Shown here one piece after another: positions 16,291-25,807 of a stretch of 32,483 nt of DNA. The notes beneath the pieces are model-generated. The model was given only the letters and a program-made list of their open reading frames with translations. It had not been told where the DNA came from and made no database searches. The translations under genes were made by a program, and so were the position numbers. Location of the stretch: positions 1-32,483 of the forward strand of contig JASHPN010000375.1 in assembly GCA_030038175.1 (NCBI GenBank). Direction: 5' to 3'. Numbering within the stretch: position 1 is the stretch's first letter; the number at the start of each line of letters is the position of its first letter. Source of the stretch: Verrucomicrobiia bacterium (GTDB lineage Bacteria; Verrucomicrobiota; Verrucomicrobiia; Limisphaerales; UBA11358).

Positions 16291-17724
16291 GCCAGATTCA
16301 AAATGCCCAAGCAAAATCGGATAAACATCCGTGGATTCAATTTCCGTGCCCCTCAGACGTTCCGCATTTTGAACAACGATAACCGGCCAATCCTTTTTAT
16401 CCGCCGGCCTTCGGCCATGCGAACCTTTCACCAGCGTCGCGTCCAGCGGGATGACATCCATCAACATGCGAAATCCCAGTTTCTTTTGCAGCAATCGCCC
16501 GGCAATTTTTAATTTGGGCAGCCGGATTTTGGGATCAATAAAAAGTTCCACCGGATCATACCCCGGCTTGCGGTGAATATCCACCGTGCGGGCAAAATCG
16601 GGCGCCCGCGCATCGTCTTCCCAATAGTAATAGGCAAACCACGCGTTGGGCGCGGCCACGGCAATCAAATCTCCCGCGCGCGGATGCGCCAGGCCGGCGG
16701 CTTCTTTTTCCTGACCACCCAGGATGCGTTCAATTCCGGAGACCGTTTCCAGAAGCCGGCGAACCGGCTTTTCCAGAGCAGGATCATTCAAATAAATATG
16801 GGCAACCTGATGGTCGGCCACGGCGAAAACTTTGCTCGCGCCCGCATCCAGAATTTCCAGTCCCAGTTCATCCTTCACGGCGAGCCAGCCCTGATTGCGA
16901 AAAAGGCGGTTCAAGTAAATGGGCGTGTCCACGTTGGTCAGCCCATATTCGGAAAGCAGGACCACCTGAACACCGCGCCCGCCGAAAAAATCAATCAAGC
17001 CGCCAACGATGTTATCTATCGCCGCCAGGTCGGGCATAATGGCGGGGTTCATATCACGCCGGCCCTCGGGTGTTTGCACGAAAGGTCCGTGCCGCTGCAG
17101 GTTGTAGTCCAGGTGCGGCAGATAAACCAGGTTCAACGCCGGCGAAAAGCGGCTCTCAATCCATTTCGCCGATTCGGCAATCCAGCGCGTCGCGCAATCT
17201 GCCGGACCTTGCGCTGTTTTGACACCCGCCGCCGGCCCCCAGAATCCGAAGAACGGAAAATCCCCCAAATCCTTTTTGATTTCCTGGCGGATCGAATATG
17301 GCCACGAATGAATATCAAAAATTTTGCCGCCATCAGCGCGATAAATCGGGCGCGGCGTAATTGAGTAATCCGCCCCGGAATACATGTTGAACCACCAAAA
17401 GCAATTTGCCGCCGTCAGCGGTCCGGCGGCCTGGAGAGATTTCAGCGCATCCCAGATTTTGGAACTTTGAACCAGGTGATTGGATTGTTTCCAGAAATGC
17501 ACTTCCGCCAGTTCGCGATTGAACCAGCCATTGCCGACAATGCCGTGTTCGGATGGCCGTTTCCCGGTTAGATAACTGGATTGCGCGGTGCACGTGACGG
17601 CTGGAAAGGCCGGCTGCACCGCCGCCATCGCGCCACCCTTGCAAAAGCCCGCAATGCGGGGTGTCTGCGGGCCGATCAGCGATTCGGTCAAGCCGACAAC
17701 GTTGATGACCGCCAAACGGTTCAT
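16285..17724 (-). CDS. Type I phosphodiesterase/nucleotide pyrophosphatase (alkaline phosphatase superfamily), EboF-like
   Basis: MNRLAVINVVGLTESLIGPQTPRI, FPAVTCTAQSSYLTGKRPSEHGIVGNGWFNRELAEVHFWKQSN, VYLPHLDYNLQRHGP, VVLLSEYGL, LIDPKIRLPKLKIAGRLLQKKLGFRMLMDVIPLD, VKGSHGRRP. Start 17724 chosen to avoid overlap with the upstream gene; the ORF track opens at 17814. Confidence 0.85.
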   Translation of the reverse strand: MNRLAVINVVGLTESLIGPQTPRIAGFCKGGAMAAVQPAFPAVTCTAQSSYLTGKRPSEHGIVGNGWFNRELAEVHFWKQSNHLVQSSKIWDALKSLQAAGPLTAANCFWWFNMYSGADYSITPRPIYRADGGKIFDIHSWPYSIRQEIKKDLGDFPFFGFWGPAAGVKTAQGPADCATRWIAESAKWIESRFSPALNLVYLPHLDYNLQRHGPFVQTPEGRRDMNPAIMPDLAAIDNIVGGLIDFFGGRGVQVVLLSEYGLTNVDTPIYLNRLFRNQGWLAVKDELGLEILDAGASKVFAVADHQVAHIYLNDPALEKPVRRLLETVSGIERILGGQEKEAAGLAHPRAGDLIAVAAPNAWFAYYYWEDDARAPDFARTVDIHRKPGYDPVELFIDPKIRLPKLKIAGRLLQKKLGFRMLMDVIPLDATLVKGSHGRRPADKKDWPVIVVQNAERLRGTEIESTDVYPILLGHFESGG

Positions 17725-17731
17725 TTTGGGT

Positions 17732-18883
17732 TCATTTTGAATGGTCCTGAAGCTCGTGAATGGCCGCGATGATTTTTTTAGGATCCATTTTATGGATTTC
17801 CACGCCGCGCCCAATCTCTTTCAAGAGCGTGATCGTCAACCTTCCTCCCAGGTGCTCGCGAAATTCTTCCAAACCGGCGAGAATGCGCAACTTTCCGCCC
17901 GAGTCCTTGTCCAGCAATTCGTCGGCGTATAGTTTGAAGCCAAGTTTACGCAACAGATTCAGGATGCGCCCGCAGGCTGCGGACTTAAGCATCCCGGCCT
18001 TTCGTGAGTAGATGACGTCCAGCGCGATGCCGATGGCCACGGCCTGGCCGTGCGGAATCCCGAAGTTCGAAAGCTGCTCCAATTTATGGGCCGACCAATG
18101 CCCGAAATCCAGGGGGCGCGCCGAACCTCTTTCAAAGGGGTCGCCGCTTCCGGCAATATGATTGAGATGCAATTCGGCGCACCGGCGAATCAGATGCTTC
18201 ATCGTCTCGGGCGCGAACACCGACAATTCTTCGGCGTCTCTTTCGATTTCTTCAAAGAAAACGCGGTCGCGGATACACGCCACTTTCACCGCTTCCACGT
18301 ATCCGGCGCGTTTGTCCGCGGGCGGCAGCGTAGCCAGCAGGCTGAAATCGTTGATGACCGCGTGAGGCGGCGCAAATGTGCCGATAAAATTCTTTTTGCC
18401 GAAGGCGTTGATGGCGTTTTTTACCCCTACCCCTGAATCCGCCTGGGCCAGCGTGGTCGTCGGAATGCGCACGTGGCGCACGCCGCGGTGGGCGATGGCG
18501 GCGGCAAATCCCGCCAGGTCCAGCAAGGCCCCGCCCCCGATCGCCACCAGATAGGACTGGCGGTCAATATGATGCCGGTCAATATGGGAAAGAATTTCGG
18601 TGACCAGCGGGATTGAATTTTTCGAGCGTTCACCGCCCACGACCGGCAGCGGCGGGCGGACCAATTGCAGGGCGTGGCCGTGCGCCAGGAAATAATCCTC
18701 GATTTGCTTTTCGATGTCCGGCCGCGCCTGCCCGAGGGAATTTTCGATGACGACCAGGACTTTTCGCGGCAAGGCATCCGCCAGCGCTTTTTTCAAGGTC
18801 AGATTATCCGCGGCAAACACGTTCTCCGTAAAAAAAACCCGCAATTGCCAACCGGCCCGGATCTGGCGCTGAATCACAGACAT
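17732..18883 (-). CDS. eboD: 3-dehydroquinate synthase-like sugar phosphate cyclase, EboD-like
   Basis: DHQS-family motifs VVGGERSKN, LVAIGGGALLDLAGFAAAIAHRGVRHVRIPTTTLAQADSGVGVKNAINAFGKKNFIGTFAPPHAVINDF, GHWSAHKLEQLSNFGIPHGQAVAIGIALD; atypical N-terminus (VFFTENVFAADN) resembling EboD proteins rather than AroB. Confidence 0.8.
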   Translation of the reverse strand: MSVIQRQIRAGWQLRVFFTENVFAADNLTLKKALADALPRKVLVVIENSLGQARPDIEKQIEDYFLAHGHALQLVRPPLPVVGGERSKNSIPLVTEILSHIDRHHIDRQSYLVAIGGGALLDLAGFAAAIAHRGVRHVRIPTTTLAQADSGVGVKNAINAFGKKNFIGTFAPPHAVINDFSLLATLPPADKRAGYVEAVKVACIRDRVFFEEIERDAEELSVFAPETMKHLIRRCAELHLNHIAGSGDPFERGSARPLDFGHWSAHKLEQLSNFGIPHGQAVAIGIALDVIYSRKAGMLKSAACGRILNLLRKLGFKLYADELLDKDSGGKLRILAGLEEFREHLGGRLTITLLKEIGRGVEIHKMDPKKIIAAIHELQDHSK

Positions 18884-18895
18884 GATTCAGTTTAA

Positions 18896-21349
18896 CTACT
18901 TCGCCATCGCCTTGTCTTGTGGAATCCGCATTCCGTAGAACGAGCGATAAACAAAGATCAGCCCGATGATGAAGAATGCGATGCCAATGCCGATCTTCAA
19001 ATTCGGGCTGGTCATCGTCACGGCAATTTCCGTGGCCAGCAGCCCAAACAAGGTCGTGAATTTGATGATCGGATTCATCGCGACCGAGCTGGTGTCCTTG
19101 AAGGGATCGCCCACGGTATCGCCCACGACGGTCGCGGCGTGCAACGCCGTTCCTTTTTGTTTCAAATCCACTTCGACGATCTTCTTGGCGTTGTCCCACG
19201 CCCCGCCGGCGTTGACCATGAAGAGCGCCTGGAACAGGCCAAAAAACGCGATCCCGATGAGATATCCGATAAAAAAATACGAATTGAAAAAGGACAGGCC
19301 CAGCGCAAAAGCGAAAACGACGATGAAAATGTTAATCATGCCGCGTTGCGCGTAGCGCGTGCAAATCTCCACGACTTTTTTGCTGTCTTCGATGGAGGCC
19401 GCTTCCTTTTCAAGGTTCAGATTTTGTTTGACGAACACCACGGCACGATAGGCGCCGGTCACCACGGCCTGGGAACTCGCGCCCGTGAACCAATAAATCA
19501 CCGCCCCTCCCATCAGGAGTCCAAATACAATCTGCGGTTGAACCAGGCTGAGATTGGCAACGACATTGCCGTACACCTTGTCCAGGAGCATGATGATCCC
19601 AAAAATCATCGTCGTCGCGCCGACGACCGCCGTGCCGATCAGCACCGGTTTCGCGGTCGCTTTGAATGTATTTCCGGCGCCGTCGTATTTTTCAAGCTCA
19701 TGCTTGGCCGAGGCAAAATCGGGCTTGAATTTAAATTCCCTTTCAATCTCGCCGCTTACGTTGGGCAGCGACTCAATCCGGCTCAGCTCATAGACCGATT
19801 GCGCGTTGTCCGTCACCGGGCCAAAGCTGTCCACGGCAATAATGACCGGCGCCATCGCCAGGAACCCGAACGCCACCAGGCCAAACGCAAAGATGGGCGG
19901 GGCGAACGAGACCGCCGGGATCAGGGCGAGTAAATCCGCGCTTTGTGACAGCATGTAAGCAAAAAACATCAGCCCCAGAATCACCAGGCCCATCCAAAAG
20001 GCCGAAAAATTTCCGGTGACGAAGCCCGAAAGAATGTTCAACGACGCCCCTCCCTGTTCGGACGCGGTGGTCACCTCCCGGACGTGGCGCGAATTGGTGC
20101 TGACGAAAATCTTGGTAAATTCCATGATGAGCGACGCGGCCAGAATGCCGCAGGAGATGATGGCCGCCAGAACCCACCAAAGGTTCGGCAGCGCTTGAGC
20201 AGCGCCGCCGGCCGTGTTCGTCACCGGGAAATTACCCAACAACAATTTGCTCGCCCCAAAAACGACCCCGATGGACACAATCGAGGTTGTCCAGACCAGG
20301 TCGGTCAACGGCTTTTCAGCGTTGAAATCCTTTACTCCGGCATAACGCGCCGCGCACAGGAATTTGTTGATATAATACGAAAACAAAGAGGCCAGCACCA
20401 TCAGGGTCTGGATGGCGAACAGCCAAATGATCAGTTTTCCGCAAAGGTCTGGCGCCGAGGACAGCGCCAGCGCCAGGAACGCGATCAGCGCGACACTGGT
20501 AACGCCGTAAGTTTCAAATCCATCGGCGGTGGGTCCCACGGAGTCGCCCGCATTATCTCCCGTGCAATCAGCGATGACGCCGGGATTTTTCGGGTCGTCT
20601 TCGGGCAAATTGAACACGATTTTCATCAGGTCGGCGCCGATGTCCGCGATTTTGGTAAAAATGCCTCCGCAAATACGCAGGGCCGCGGCGCCGAGAGATT
20701 CGCCGATGGCAAACCCGATAAAACAGGGGCCAGCCAGGTCCGGCGGAACGAATAATAAAATGCAAATCATGCAAAAGAGTTCCACACAGACCAGCAGCAG
20801 ACCGATGCTCATGCCCGCGCGCAACGGTATAAACAGGGTCTTGAGCGGATGGCCTTGAAGCGCCGCAAACGCGGAACGCGAGTTAGCGGTGGTGTTGATC
20901 CGGATGCCGAACCATGCCACCGCCACGCTGCCGGCAATTCCCAGCACCGAGCAGATCAAAATCACGACGACACTGCTTAACGGATTATGTTGCAGGCCCA
21001 TGAAATAATAAACCATGCAGGCCGCAATCAGGATCCAAAGGCCCACCAGGAATTTCCCTTGTTGCATCAAATAGGTTTTGCAGGTTTCCCAGATAATATT
21101 TGAAACGTCCACCATCGCTTTATGCACAGGCAGCGCGCAGGTTTGACGGTATTGAACAAATCCGAATAACGCTCCGATCAAACAAACCGCCAGGCCGAAA
21201 TACAAAACCGCGTGACTGCTCAAATTTCCGCCCAAAAACGCAACTTTCTCAAGAGGCGGCAAATGAATGTTCGCTTCGCTGGCAAACGCGCTTGCCAGTC
21301 CTGGTCCGAACAGGGCCGCAATCACCCCAGGTATTTTCGTTATTCGCAT
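18896..21349 (-). CDS. hppA: Membrane-bound ion-translocating pyrophosphatase (divergent M-PPase)
   Basis: GGIFTKIADIGADLMKIVFNLPEDDPKNPGVIADCTGDNAGDSVGPTADGFETYGV, AVDSFGPVTDNAQSVYELS, GNTFKATAKP, GGAWDNAKKIVE, KGTALHAATVVGDTVGDPFKDTSSVAMNPIIKF; many TM segments. Confidence 0.93.
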   Translation of the reverse strand: MRITKIPGVIAALFGPGLASAFASEANIHLPPLEKVAFLGGNLSSHAVLYFGLAVCLIGALFGFVQYRQTCALPVHKAMVDVSNIIWETCKTYLMQQGKFLVGLWILIAACMVYYFMGLQHNPLSSVVVILICSVLGIAGSVAVAWFGIRINTTANSRSAFAALQGHPLKTLFIPLRAGMSIGLLLVCVELFCMICILLFVPPDLAGPCFIGFAIGESLGAAALRICGGIFTKIADIGADLMKIVFNLPEDDPKNPGVIADCTGDNAGDSVGPTADGFETYGVTSVALIAFLALALSSAPDLCGKLIIWLFAIQTLMVLASLFSYYINKFLCAARYAGVKDFNAEKPLTDLVWTTSIVSIGVVFGASKLLLGNFPVTNTAGGAAQALPNLWWVLAAIISCGILAASLIMEFTKIFVSTNSRHVREVTTASEQGGASLNILSGFVTGNFSAFWMGLVILGLMFFAYMLSQSADLLALIPAVSFAPPIFAFGLVAFGFLAMAPVIIAVDSFGPVTDNAQSVYELSRIESLPNVSGEIEREFKFKPDFASAKHELEKYDGAGNTFKATAKPVLIGTAVVGATTMIFGIIMLLDKVYGNVVANLSLVQPQIVFGLLMGGAVIYWFTGASSQAVVTGAYRAVVFVKQNLNLEKEAASIEDSKKVVEICTRYAQRGMINIFIVVFAFALGLSFFNSYFFIGYLIGIAFFGLFQALFMVNAGGAWDNAKKIVEVDLKQKGTALHAATVVGDTVGDPFKDTSSVAMNPIIKFTTLFGLLATEIAVTMTSPNLKIGIGIAFFIIGLIFVYRSFYGMRIPQDKAMAK

Positions 21350-21514
21350 AGAGAACGGCTAAATTGCCTCATGTCCATCGTCTTTTCCAGCACTTTTTCT
21401 TTCAAAATGTGCACTTTTCAAGGCAAGAAATTCAATCCCGGCGCCGAAGCGGCAATGAGGCTTGTTTTCATTGGATTGCGGAACTAAATATAAGAGCCGC
21501 CTGGCGGCGAAAAA

Positions 21515-22321
21515 GTGAAAAAATACTGGCACGTCATCGGCATCGGCATTCAAAACAACCTGACTTATCGTGTCAATTACCTGACCCGGACGTTATTCAG
21601 TTTCATTCCCCTGTTTGCCATGGTCTCGCTCTGGCGGGCGGTTTATGCCGGCAAAGCTCCCGGCGGGTCGCTCTCCGGGTTTACCGAGCAGGAGATGATT
21701 TTCTATTATCTCATCGTGGCCGTCGTGGATGTGTTGACGGCCGTGAACGAGGACGACTGGCAGATTGCCGCCGACATTCGCGAAGGCAATATCAGTTGGT
21801 TTTTGCTCAAGCCGATTGATTATTTGTGGTATCGTTTCTCCCTCTTTTTGGCCGGGCGCGCGGCTTTTACCGGCATGGCCTGCGTGCCGCTGGCCCTGTT
21901 CATCTTTTGTTTTCGCAAAAATTTCATGCTCCCGCACGACGCGGCCGTTTTCGCCGCCTTTGTGGTTTCCCTGGCGCTGGCGGCCATGCTCCAATTTTTT
22001 ATTTCTTACACCATGGCCATGCTCGCTTTCTGGTTCCTCGAGATTTCGACGCTCATTTTCATCCTGTTTGCGTTCGAGTATCTCGCCAGCGGGCATTTAT
22101 TTCCGATCTCGCTCCTGCACCCGGCCGTGCAACACGTCCTGTTATTTACGCCTTTTCCCTATCAACTTTATTTCCCGGCGGGCATTTACATGGGGAAAAT
22201 ATCCGGGGCGCAATTGGAAAGAGGATTTCTGGCGCAGGTCCTTTGGGTTCTGGCCGCGTACGCGCTGGCCCGCTTCGCCTGGGCTCGCGGCATCAGGAAA
22301 TACGCGGCCTTCGGCGGATAA
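21515..22321 (+). CDS. ABC-2 family (DUF990-type) transporter permease
   Basis: MKKYWHVIGIGIQNNLTYRVNYLTRTLFSFIPLFAMVSLWRAVY, FTEQEMIFYYLIVAVVD, IAADIREGNISWFLLKPIDYLWYRFS; multi-TM. Confidence 0.83.
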   Translation: MKKYWHVIGIGIQNNLTYRVNYLTRTLFSFIPLFAMVSLWRAVYAGKAPGGSLSGFTEQEMIFYYLIVAVVDVLTAVNEDDWQIAADIREGNISWFLLKPIDYLWYRFSLFLAGRAAFTGMACVPLALFIFCFRKNFMLPHDAAVFAAFVVSLALAAMLQFFISYTMAMLAFWFLEISTLIFILFAFEYLASGHLFPISLLHPAVQHVLLFTPFPYQLYFPAGIYMGKISGAQLERGFLAQVLWVLAAYALARFAWARGIRKYAAFGG

Positions 22322-22377
22322 TCACCGCGGCGGCAATTTCACTTCACCTCCCGCGCGCAACCTTCTAATCTGCCGCC

Positions 22378-23097
22378 ATGTTATCGGCACGGCCCTGGCG
22401 GACTGACGCGGTGGTTATTTTTATCGTCGCGCAGGTGGCTTGTTTTCTGGCAGGCGAGTCGGTCATTACCATTCTGTCAAAAATCGGACTGCCGGGTTTT
22501 AAGGACATTTACAGTCCCGGCAATGTTCTGCTGGCGACCTTAAGCCTCCAGGGCGCCACCTGGGTTTTAATGGGGATTTTTTTTCGCCAACACAACGTCC
22601 GATGGAGCGAGGCACTGGGTTTTAACCGGGGAAACCTGCCTTTCGCGTTGAGCCTCGCCTTTCTAACGACGATTGTTATCTTTTTCGTGGCCGCGTGGCT
22701 TAATATAATTTCCATGCACATCATGGAAAAAATCCATTGGCTGCCAAAAGAGGAAGCCGCCGTGTCCCTGCTGACCCGCCCCTATTCGCTGCCCATGAAG
22801 ATCTACCTCGTTTTCTTCACCGTGGCGATCGCGCCCGTCGGCGAGGAGTTTATCTTTCGCGGCGTCCTGTTTCCGTTTCTTAAACAGCGGGGCTATCGCA
22901 AGACCGCCTGGCTGGGCCTCAGTTTGATTTTTGCCCTCATTCATGGGGATTTGGCGATTTTGGTTCCTCTTTTCGTCCTGGCCCTGGCGTTCACCTGGCT
23001 TTATGAAACCACCGACAATTTTCTGGCTCCGGTTTTTGCGCACTCGCTGTTCAATACCATGAACCTGGTGATGTTATTTAAGTTTCCGCCCCATTAA
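22378..23097 (+). CDS. CPBP family intramembrane glutamic endopeptidase
   Basis: APVGEEFIFRGVLFPFL, GLSLIFALIHGDL and LAPVFAHSLFNTMNLVM are the CPBP EExxxR / FxxxH / HxxxN motifs. Confidence 0.92.
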   Translation: MLSARPWRTDAVVIFIVAQVACFLAGESVITILSKIGLPGFKDIYSPGNVLLATLSLQGATWVLMGIFFRQHNVRWSEALGFNRGNLPFALSLAFLTTIVIFFVAAWLNIISMHIMEKIHWLPKEEAAVSLLTRPYSLPMKIYLVFFTVAIAPVGEEFIFRGVLFPFLKQRGYRKTAWLGLSLIFALIHGDLAILVPLFVLALAFTWLYETTDNFLAPVFAHSLFNTMNLVMLFKFPPH

Positions 23098-23107
23098 TTC
23101 ACCCGCT

Positions 23108-24040
23108 ATGAAGGAATTTGAACTCATCGGGAAACTGACCCGGTCGCTGCCGACCAACGATACCGTGGTGGTCGGCGCGGGCGACGATTGCGCCGTCCTG
23201 GATTTTGGCCTGCCGGAGAAATTGCTTTTATTCAAGACCGATGCGGTCGTAGAGAACGTCCATTTCTCCGGCGAAACGGAGCCGAAAAAGATCGGGCACA
23301 AGGCATTGGGGCGCTGCCTGAGCGACATCGCCGCGATGGCCGGAACCCCCGCCGCTGCGCTGGTGACCATTGGCCTGCCCCCCGATTATGACCCGGATTT
23401 TATCGCCCGCGTTTATGAGGGCCTCAATGCGCTGGCGAAAAGATTCGGCGTGGCCGTGGCCGGCGGCGAAACGACGGCCAGCACCGGCGGCATTTTTATC
23501 TCGGTGGCAATGCTCGGGACCGTGGCTCGCGGCAGGCAAGTCCTGCGCAATGGCGCTAAACCCGGTGACGCGATTTTTGTCACCGGCGAACTGGGCGGAT
23601 CACTTTTGGGAAAGCATTTGGATTTTGAACCCAGAATTCACGAGGCGCAATGGCTGGCGGAGCACTTCTCTCTTCATGCGATGGCGGATTTAAGCGACGG
23701 GCTGGCGGGCGACCTCCGGCGCATTTTGGCGGCCAGCGGAACCGGCGCCGAGCTTTTGAAATCCGCCGTTCCGGTTTCCCGCGCGGCCAAATTGCAGGCG
23801 CGGACAATGCCGTCGGCCAAGCCGCCCTTTGCGGCGGCATTGGCGGATGGCGAGGACTTTGAATTGCTCCTGACCGTTCCCGGCGCGGACGCGGTTAAAT
23901 TGCTGGATGCCTGGAACAAAAAATTTCCGAAATTAAAATTGAGTTGCATTGGAAAAATTACCGCCGCCGCGGGGTTGAGAATCCGTGACGGAAGCGGTGT
24001 GAGACCGTTGGATGCCCATGGCTATGATCATTTCGCGTAG
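23108..24040 (+). CDS. thiL: Thiamine-monophosphate kinase
   Basis: MKEFELIGKLTRSLP, VVGAGDDCAVLDFG, LLFKTDAVVENVHFS, IGHKALGRCLSDIAAMAGTPAAALV, AVAGGETTAS, DLSDGLAGDLRRIL, ADGEDFELLLTV. Confidence 0.95.
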   Translation: MKEFELIGKLTRSLPTNDTVVVGAGDDCAVLDFGLPEKLLLFKTDAVVENVHFSGETEPKKIGHKALGRCLSDIAAMAGTPAAALVTIGLPPDYDPDFIARVYEGLNALAKRFGVAVAGGETTASTGGIFISVAMLGTVARGRQVLRNGAKPGDAIFVTGELGGSLLGKHLDFEPRIHEAQWLAEHFSLHAMADLSDGLAGDLRRILAASGTGAELLKSAVPVSRAAKLQARTMPSAKPPFAAALADGEDFELLLTVPGADAVKLLDAWNKKFPKLKLSCIGKITAAAGLRIRDGSGVRPLDAHGYDHFA

Positions 24041-24449
24041 CCCGGCGGAAACGGAATCCCTGGGAGAAAAATTCGGCCAGGCCGCCCGGTCGGGGTGGGT
24101 CATAGCGCTTTCGGGCGAGCTGGGCGCCGGCAAGACGCAGTTTGTAAAAGGCCTGGCTCGGGGCTTGGGAATTTCCGCGCGCGTTCATTCGCCCACCTTT
24201 GCCCTGGCTGCCCAATATGCCGGCGGGCGCCTGGAGCTCTATCACCTCGATTTGTACCGGCTCGACACGCAGGAACAGATTCTTTCGGCCGGGCTTGAAG
24301 AATTTTTGCGGCCGAACGGCGTGGCCGTGATCGAATGGGCCGAACGAATGACGCTCTTCTCCCGGCGGGACTTTGAGTGCAAACGCGTGCAAATCGAGAT
24401 CCTGAATGAAAACGATCGGAAGATCACTTATGACGATTTTGGCGCTTGA
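24012..24449 (+). CDS. tsaE: tRNA threonylcarbamoyladenosine biosynthesis ATPase TsaE
   Basis: LSGELGAGKTQFVKGLARGLGIS (Walker A), VHSPTFALAAQYAGGRLELYHLDLYRL, GVAVIEWAERM. Overlaps thiL by 29 nt. Confidence 0.94.
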   Translation: MPMAMIISRSPAETESLGEKFGQAARSGWVIALSGELGAGKTQFVKGLARGLGISARVHSPTFALAAQYAGGRLELYHLDLYRLDTQEQILSAGLEEFLRPNGVAVIEWAERMTLFSRRDFECKRVQIEILNENDRKITYDDFGA

Positions 24450-25092
24450 ATTTTCATCGCAACAGCGGAGCGCGGCCGTCGCGCGCGGGCGCGCGGTCCT
24501 GGCGGAAGTGATCCAGGTTGGGGAGCGCAATACCGCCGTTTTTGAGATAATTGAAGACGTTTTGGCGCAGGCAGGAATTGCGCGCGGAAGAATTGAGGCG
24601 CTCGCGGTCGGGCTTGGGCCCGGGTCCTATACGGGTGTCCGCGCGTCCGTGGCGGCAGTCCAGGGCTGGCAATTGGCGCGCGGAACAAAAACAACCGGCG
24701 TTAGCAGTGTCGCGGCCATCGCGGCTCAGGCGCAGGCTGAGAAGATATTTGGGCGCGTAAACGTCGTCGTGAACGCGCAACGGGAAGAGTTTTACCTGGC
24801 CGTTTATGACATCGCCGAAGGCGCCACGCGGGAAGCCGAACCGCTCAGAATTTCGCCGCGGGCGCACGTTCAATCCCTTGTCAATGAAGGATGCATTCTG
24901 GCCGGACCGGACGCCGCGGGATTTTTTCCAAATGGCGCGAAGGTGCGGACGGTTTATCCGCGGGCATCCGCGATCAGCGTGCTTGCGGCGGCGCAAAACA
25001 GTTTTTTACCGGCGGAAAATTTGACGCCGATTTACCTTCGGGAGACGAACTTCACCAGGGCAAAACCACCTCGCAATCCGTCCGGCAATTGA
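24430..25092 (+). CDS. tsaB: tRNA threonylcarbamoyladenosine biosynthesis protein TsaB
   Basis: MTILALEFSSQQRSAAV, IEALAVGLGPGSYTGVRASVAAVQGWQLA, VVNAQREEFYLAVYD, LTPIYLRETNFT. ATG at 24430; overlaps tsaE by 20 nt. Confidence 0.93.
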   Translation: MTILALEFSSQQRSAAVARGRAVLAEVIQVGERNTAVFEIIEDVLAQAGIARGRIEALAVGLGPGSYTGVRASVAAVQGWQLARGTKTTGVSSVAAIAAQAQAEKIFGRVNVVVNAQREEFYLAVYDIAEGATREAEPLRISPRAHVQSLVNEGCILAGPDAAGFFPNGAKVRTVYPRASAISVLAAAQNSFLPAENLTPIYLRETNFTRAKPPRNPSGN

Positions 25093-25279
25093 GATTTCCC
25101 TGCTGCCGGTTTTAAGGAACCCGGAAGAACGGAGGTTCGCGCCAATTTGTTTTGTCCGTTCCGGTGTCATGTTTCAGGACAGTGCCGGAGCGTGAAAGCG
25201 GCCTTGGAGCGGTTAACCGTGTGAGGAACACCAAGCCCAATCCGGCAGCGACCGTGGCATAAACCATGCTGAATTTGCC

Positions 25280-25807
25280 GTGCAGGACATTGAAGCGAAC
25301 CGCAGAAATATGTTGATTTGTGCCAGGCAAAAAAAACAGGAGCGCCCCGCGGGCCTCTTGCGCGGCGGATTTTCCCTCCTCGAAGTGATGATCGCCTTCG
25401 TGATTTTCGGATTGGTGGCCGCCGGCATGCTTGCCGGATATGTGGAGGCGAACCGCATAGCTGAGTGGAGTTCCATGTCGCTGGGCGCGCAATCCTACGC
25501 CTCGCAAGGCGTCGAACAGGCGCGCACGGCCAAATGGGACACCGCGGCCAATGGCGAAGTGGCGGCTGACTTTCTTCCCCCGACCAGCTTCACCCAGGCG
25601 ACGAATTACAGTTCCTTCGACACCAACGATGTTCCGCAAAGCGGCGCGCCGCTCCTGGTGACCAATTACATGTCCGTCTCCTGGGTTGCCAATTGGACGA
25701 ATGGCCCCTACTTGCGGCAAATTCGTTCGGACGTCGTCTGGACATTTCCGCTGACTGGAAAACTTTTCACCAACACCATCATAACTTTTCGCGCCCCGGA
25801 CCAATGA
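25280..25807 (+). CDS. Type IV pilin-like protein with prepilin N-methylation motif (PilV-like)
   Basis: GGFSLLEVMIAFVIFGLVAAGMLAGYVEANRIAEW: prepilin peptidase cleavage site G/F and E at +5. Confidence 0.85.
   Translation: MQDIEANRRNMLICARQKKQERPAGLLRGGFSLLEVMIAFVIFGLVAAGMLAGYVEANRIAEWSSMSLGAQSYASQGVEQARTAKWDTAANGEVAADFLPPTSFTQATNYSSFDTNDVPQSGAPLLVTNYMSVSWVANWTNGPYLRQIRSDVVWTFPLTGKLFTNTIITFRAPDQ

Noticed and set aside
18917-19933. 338-aa + strand ORF
   Set aside because: Antisense of hppA; charged, His/Arg-rich translation without family motifs.
21366-21460. GCCTCAT/ATGAGGC 7-bp inverted repeat in the hppA/ABC-2 divergent promoter region
   Set aside because: Short arms about 80 bp apart; plausible by chance.
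25112-25804. 230-aa - strand ORF
   Set aside because: Covers the PilV-like gene in antisense; the sense frame has a clear prepilin motif.
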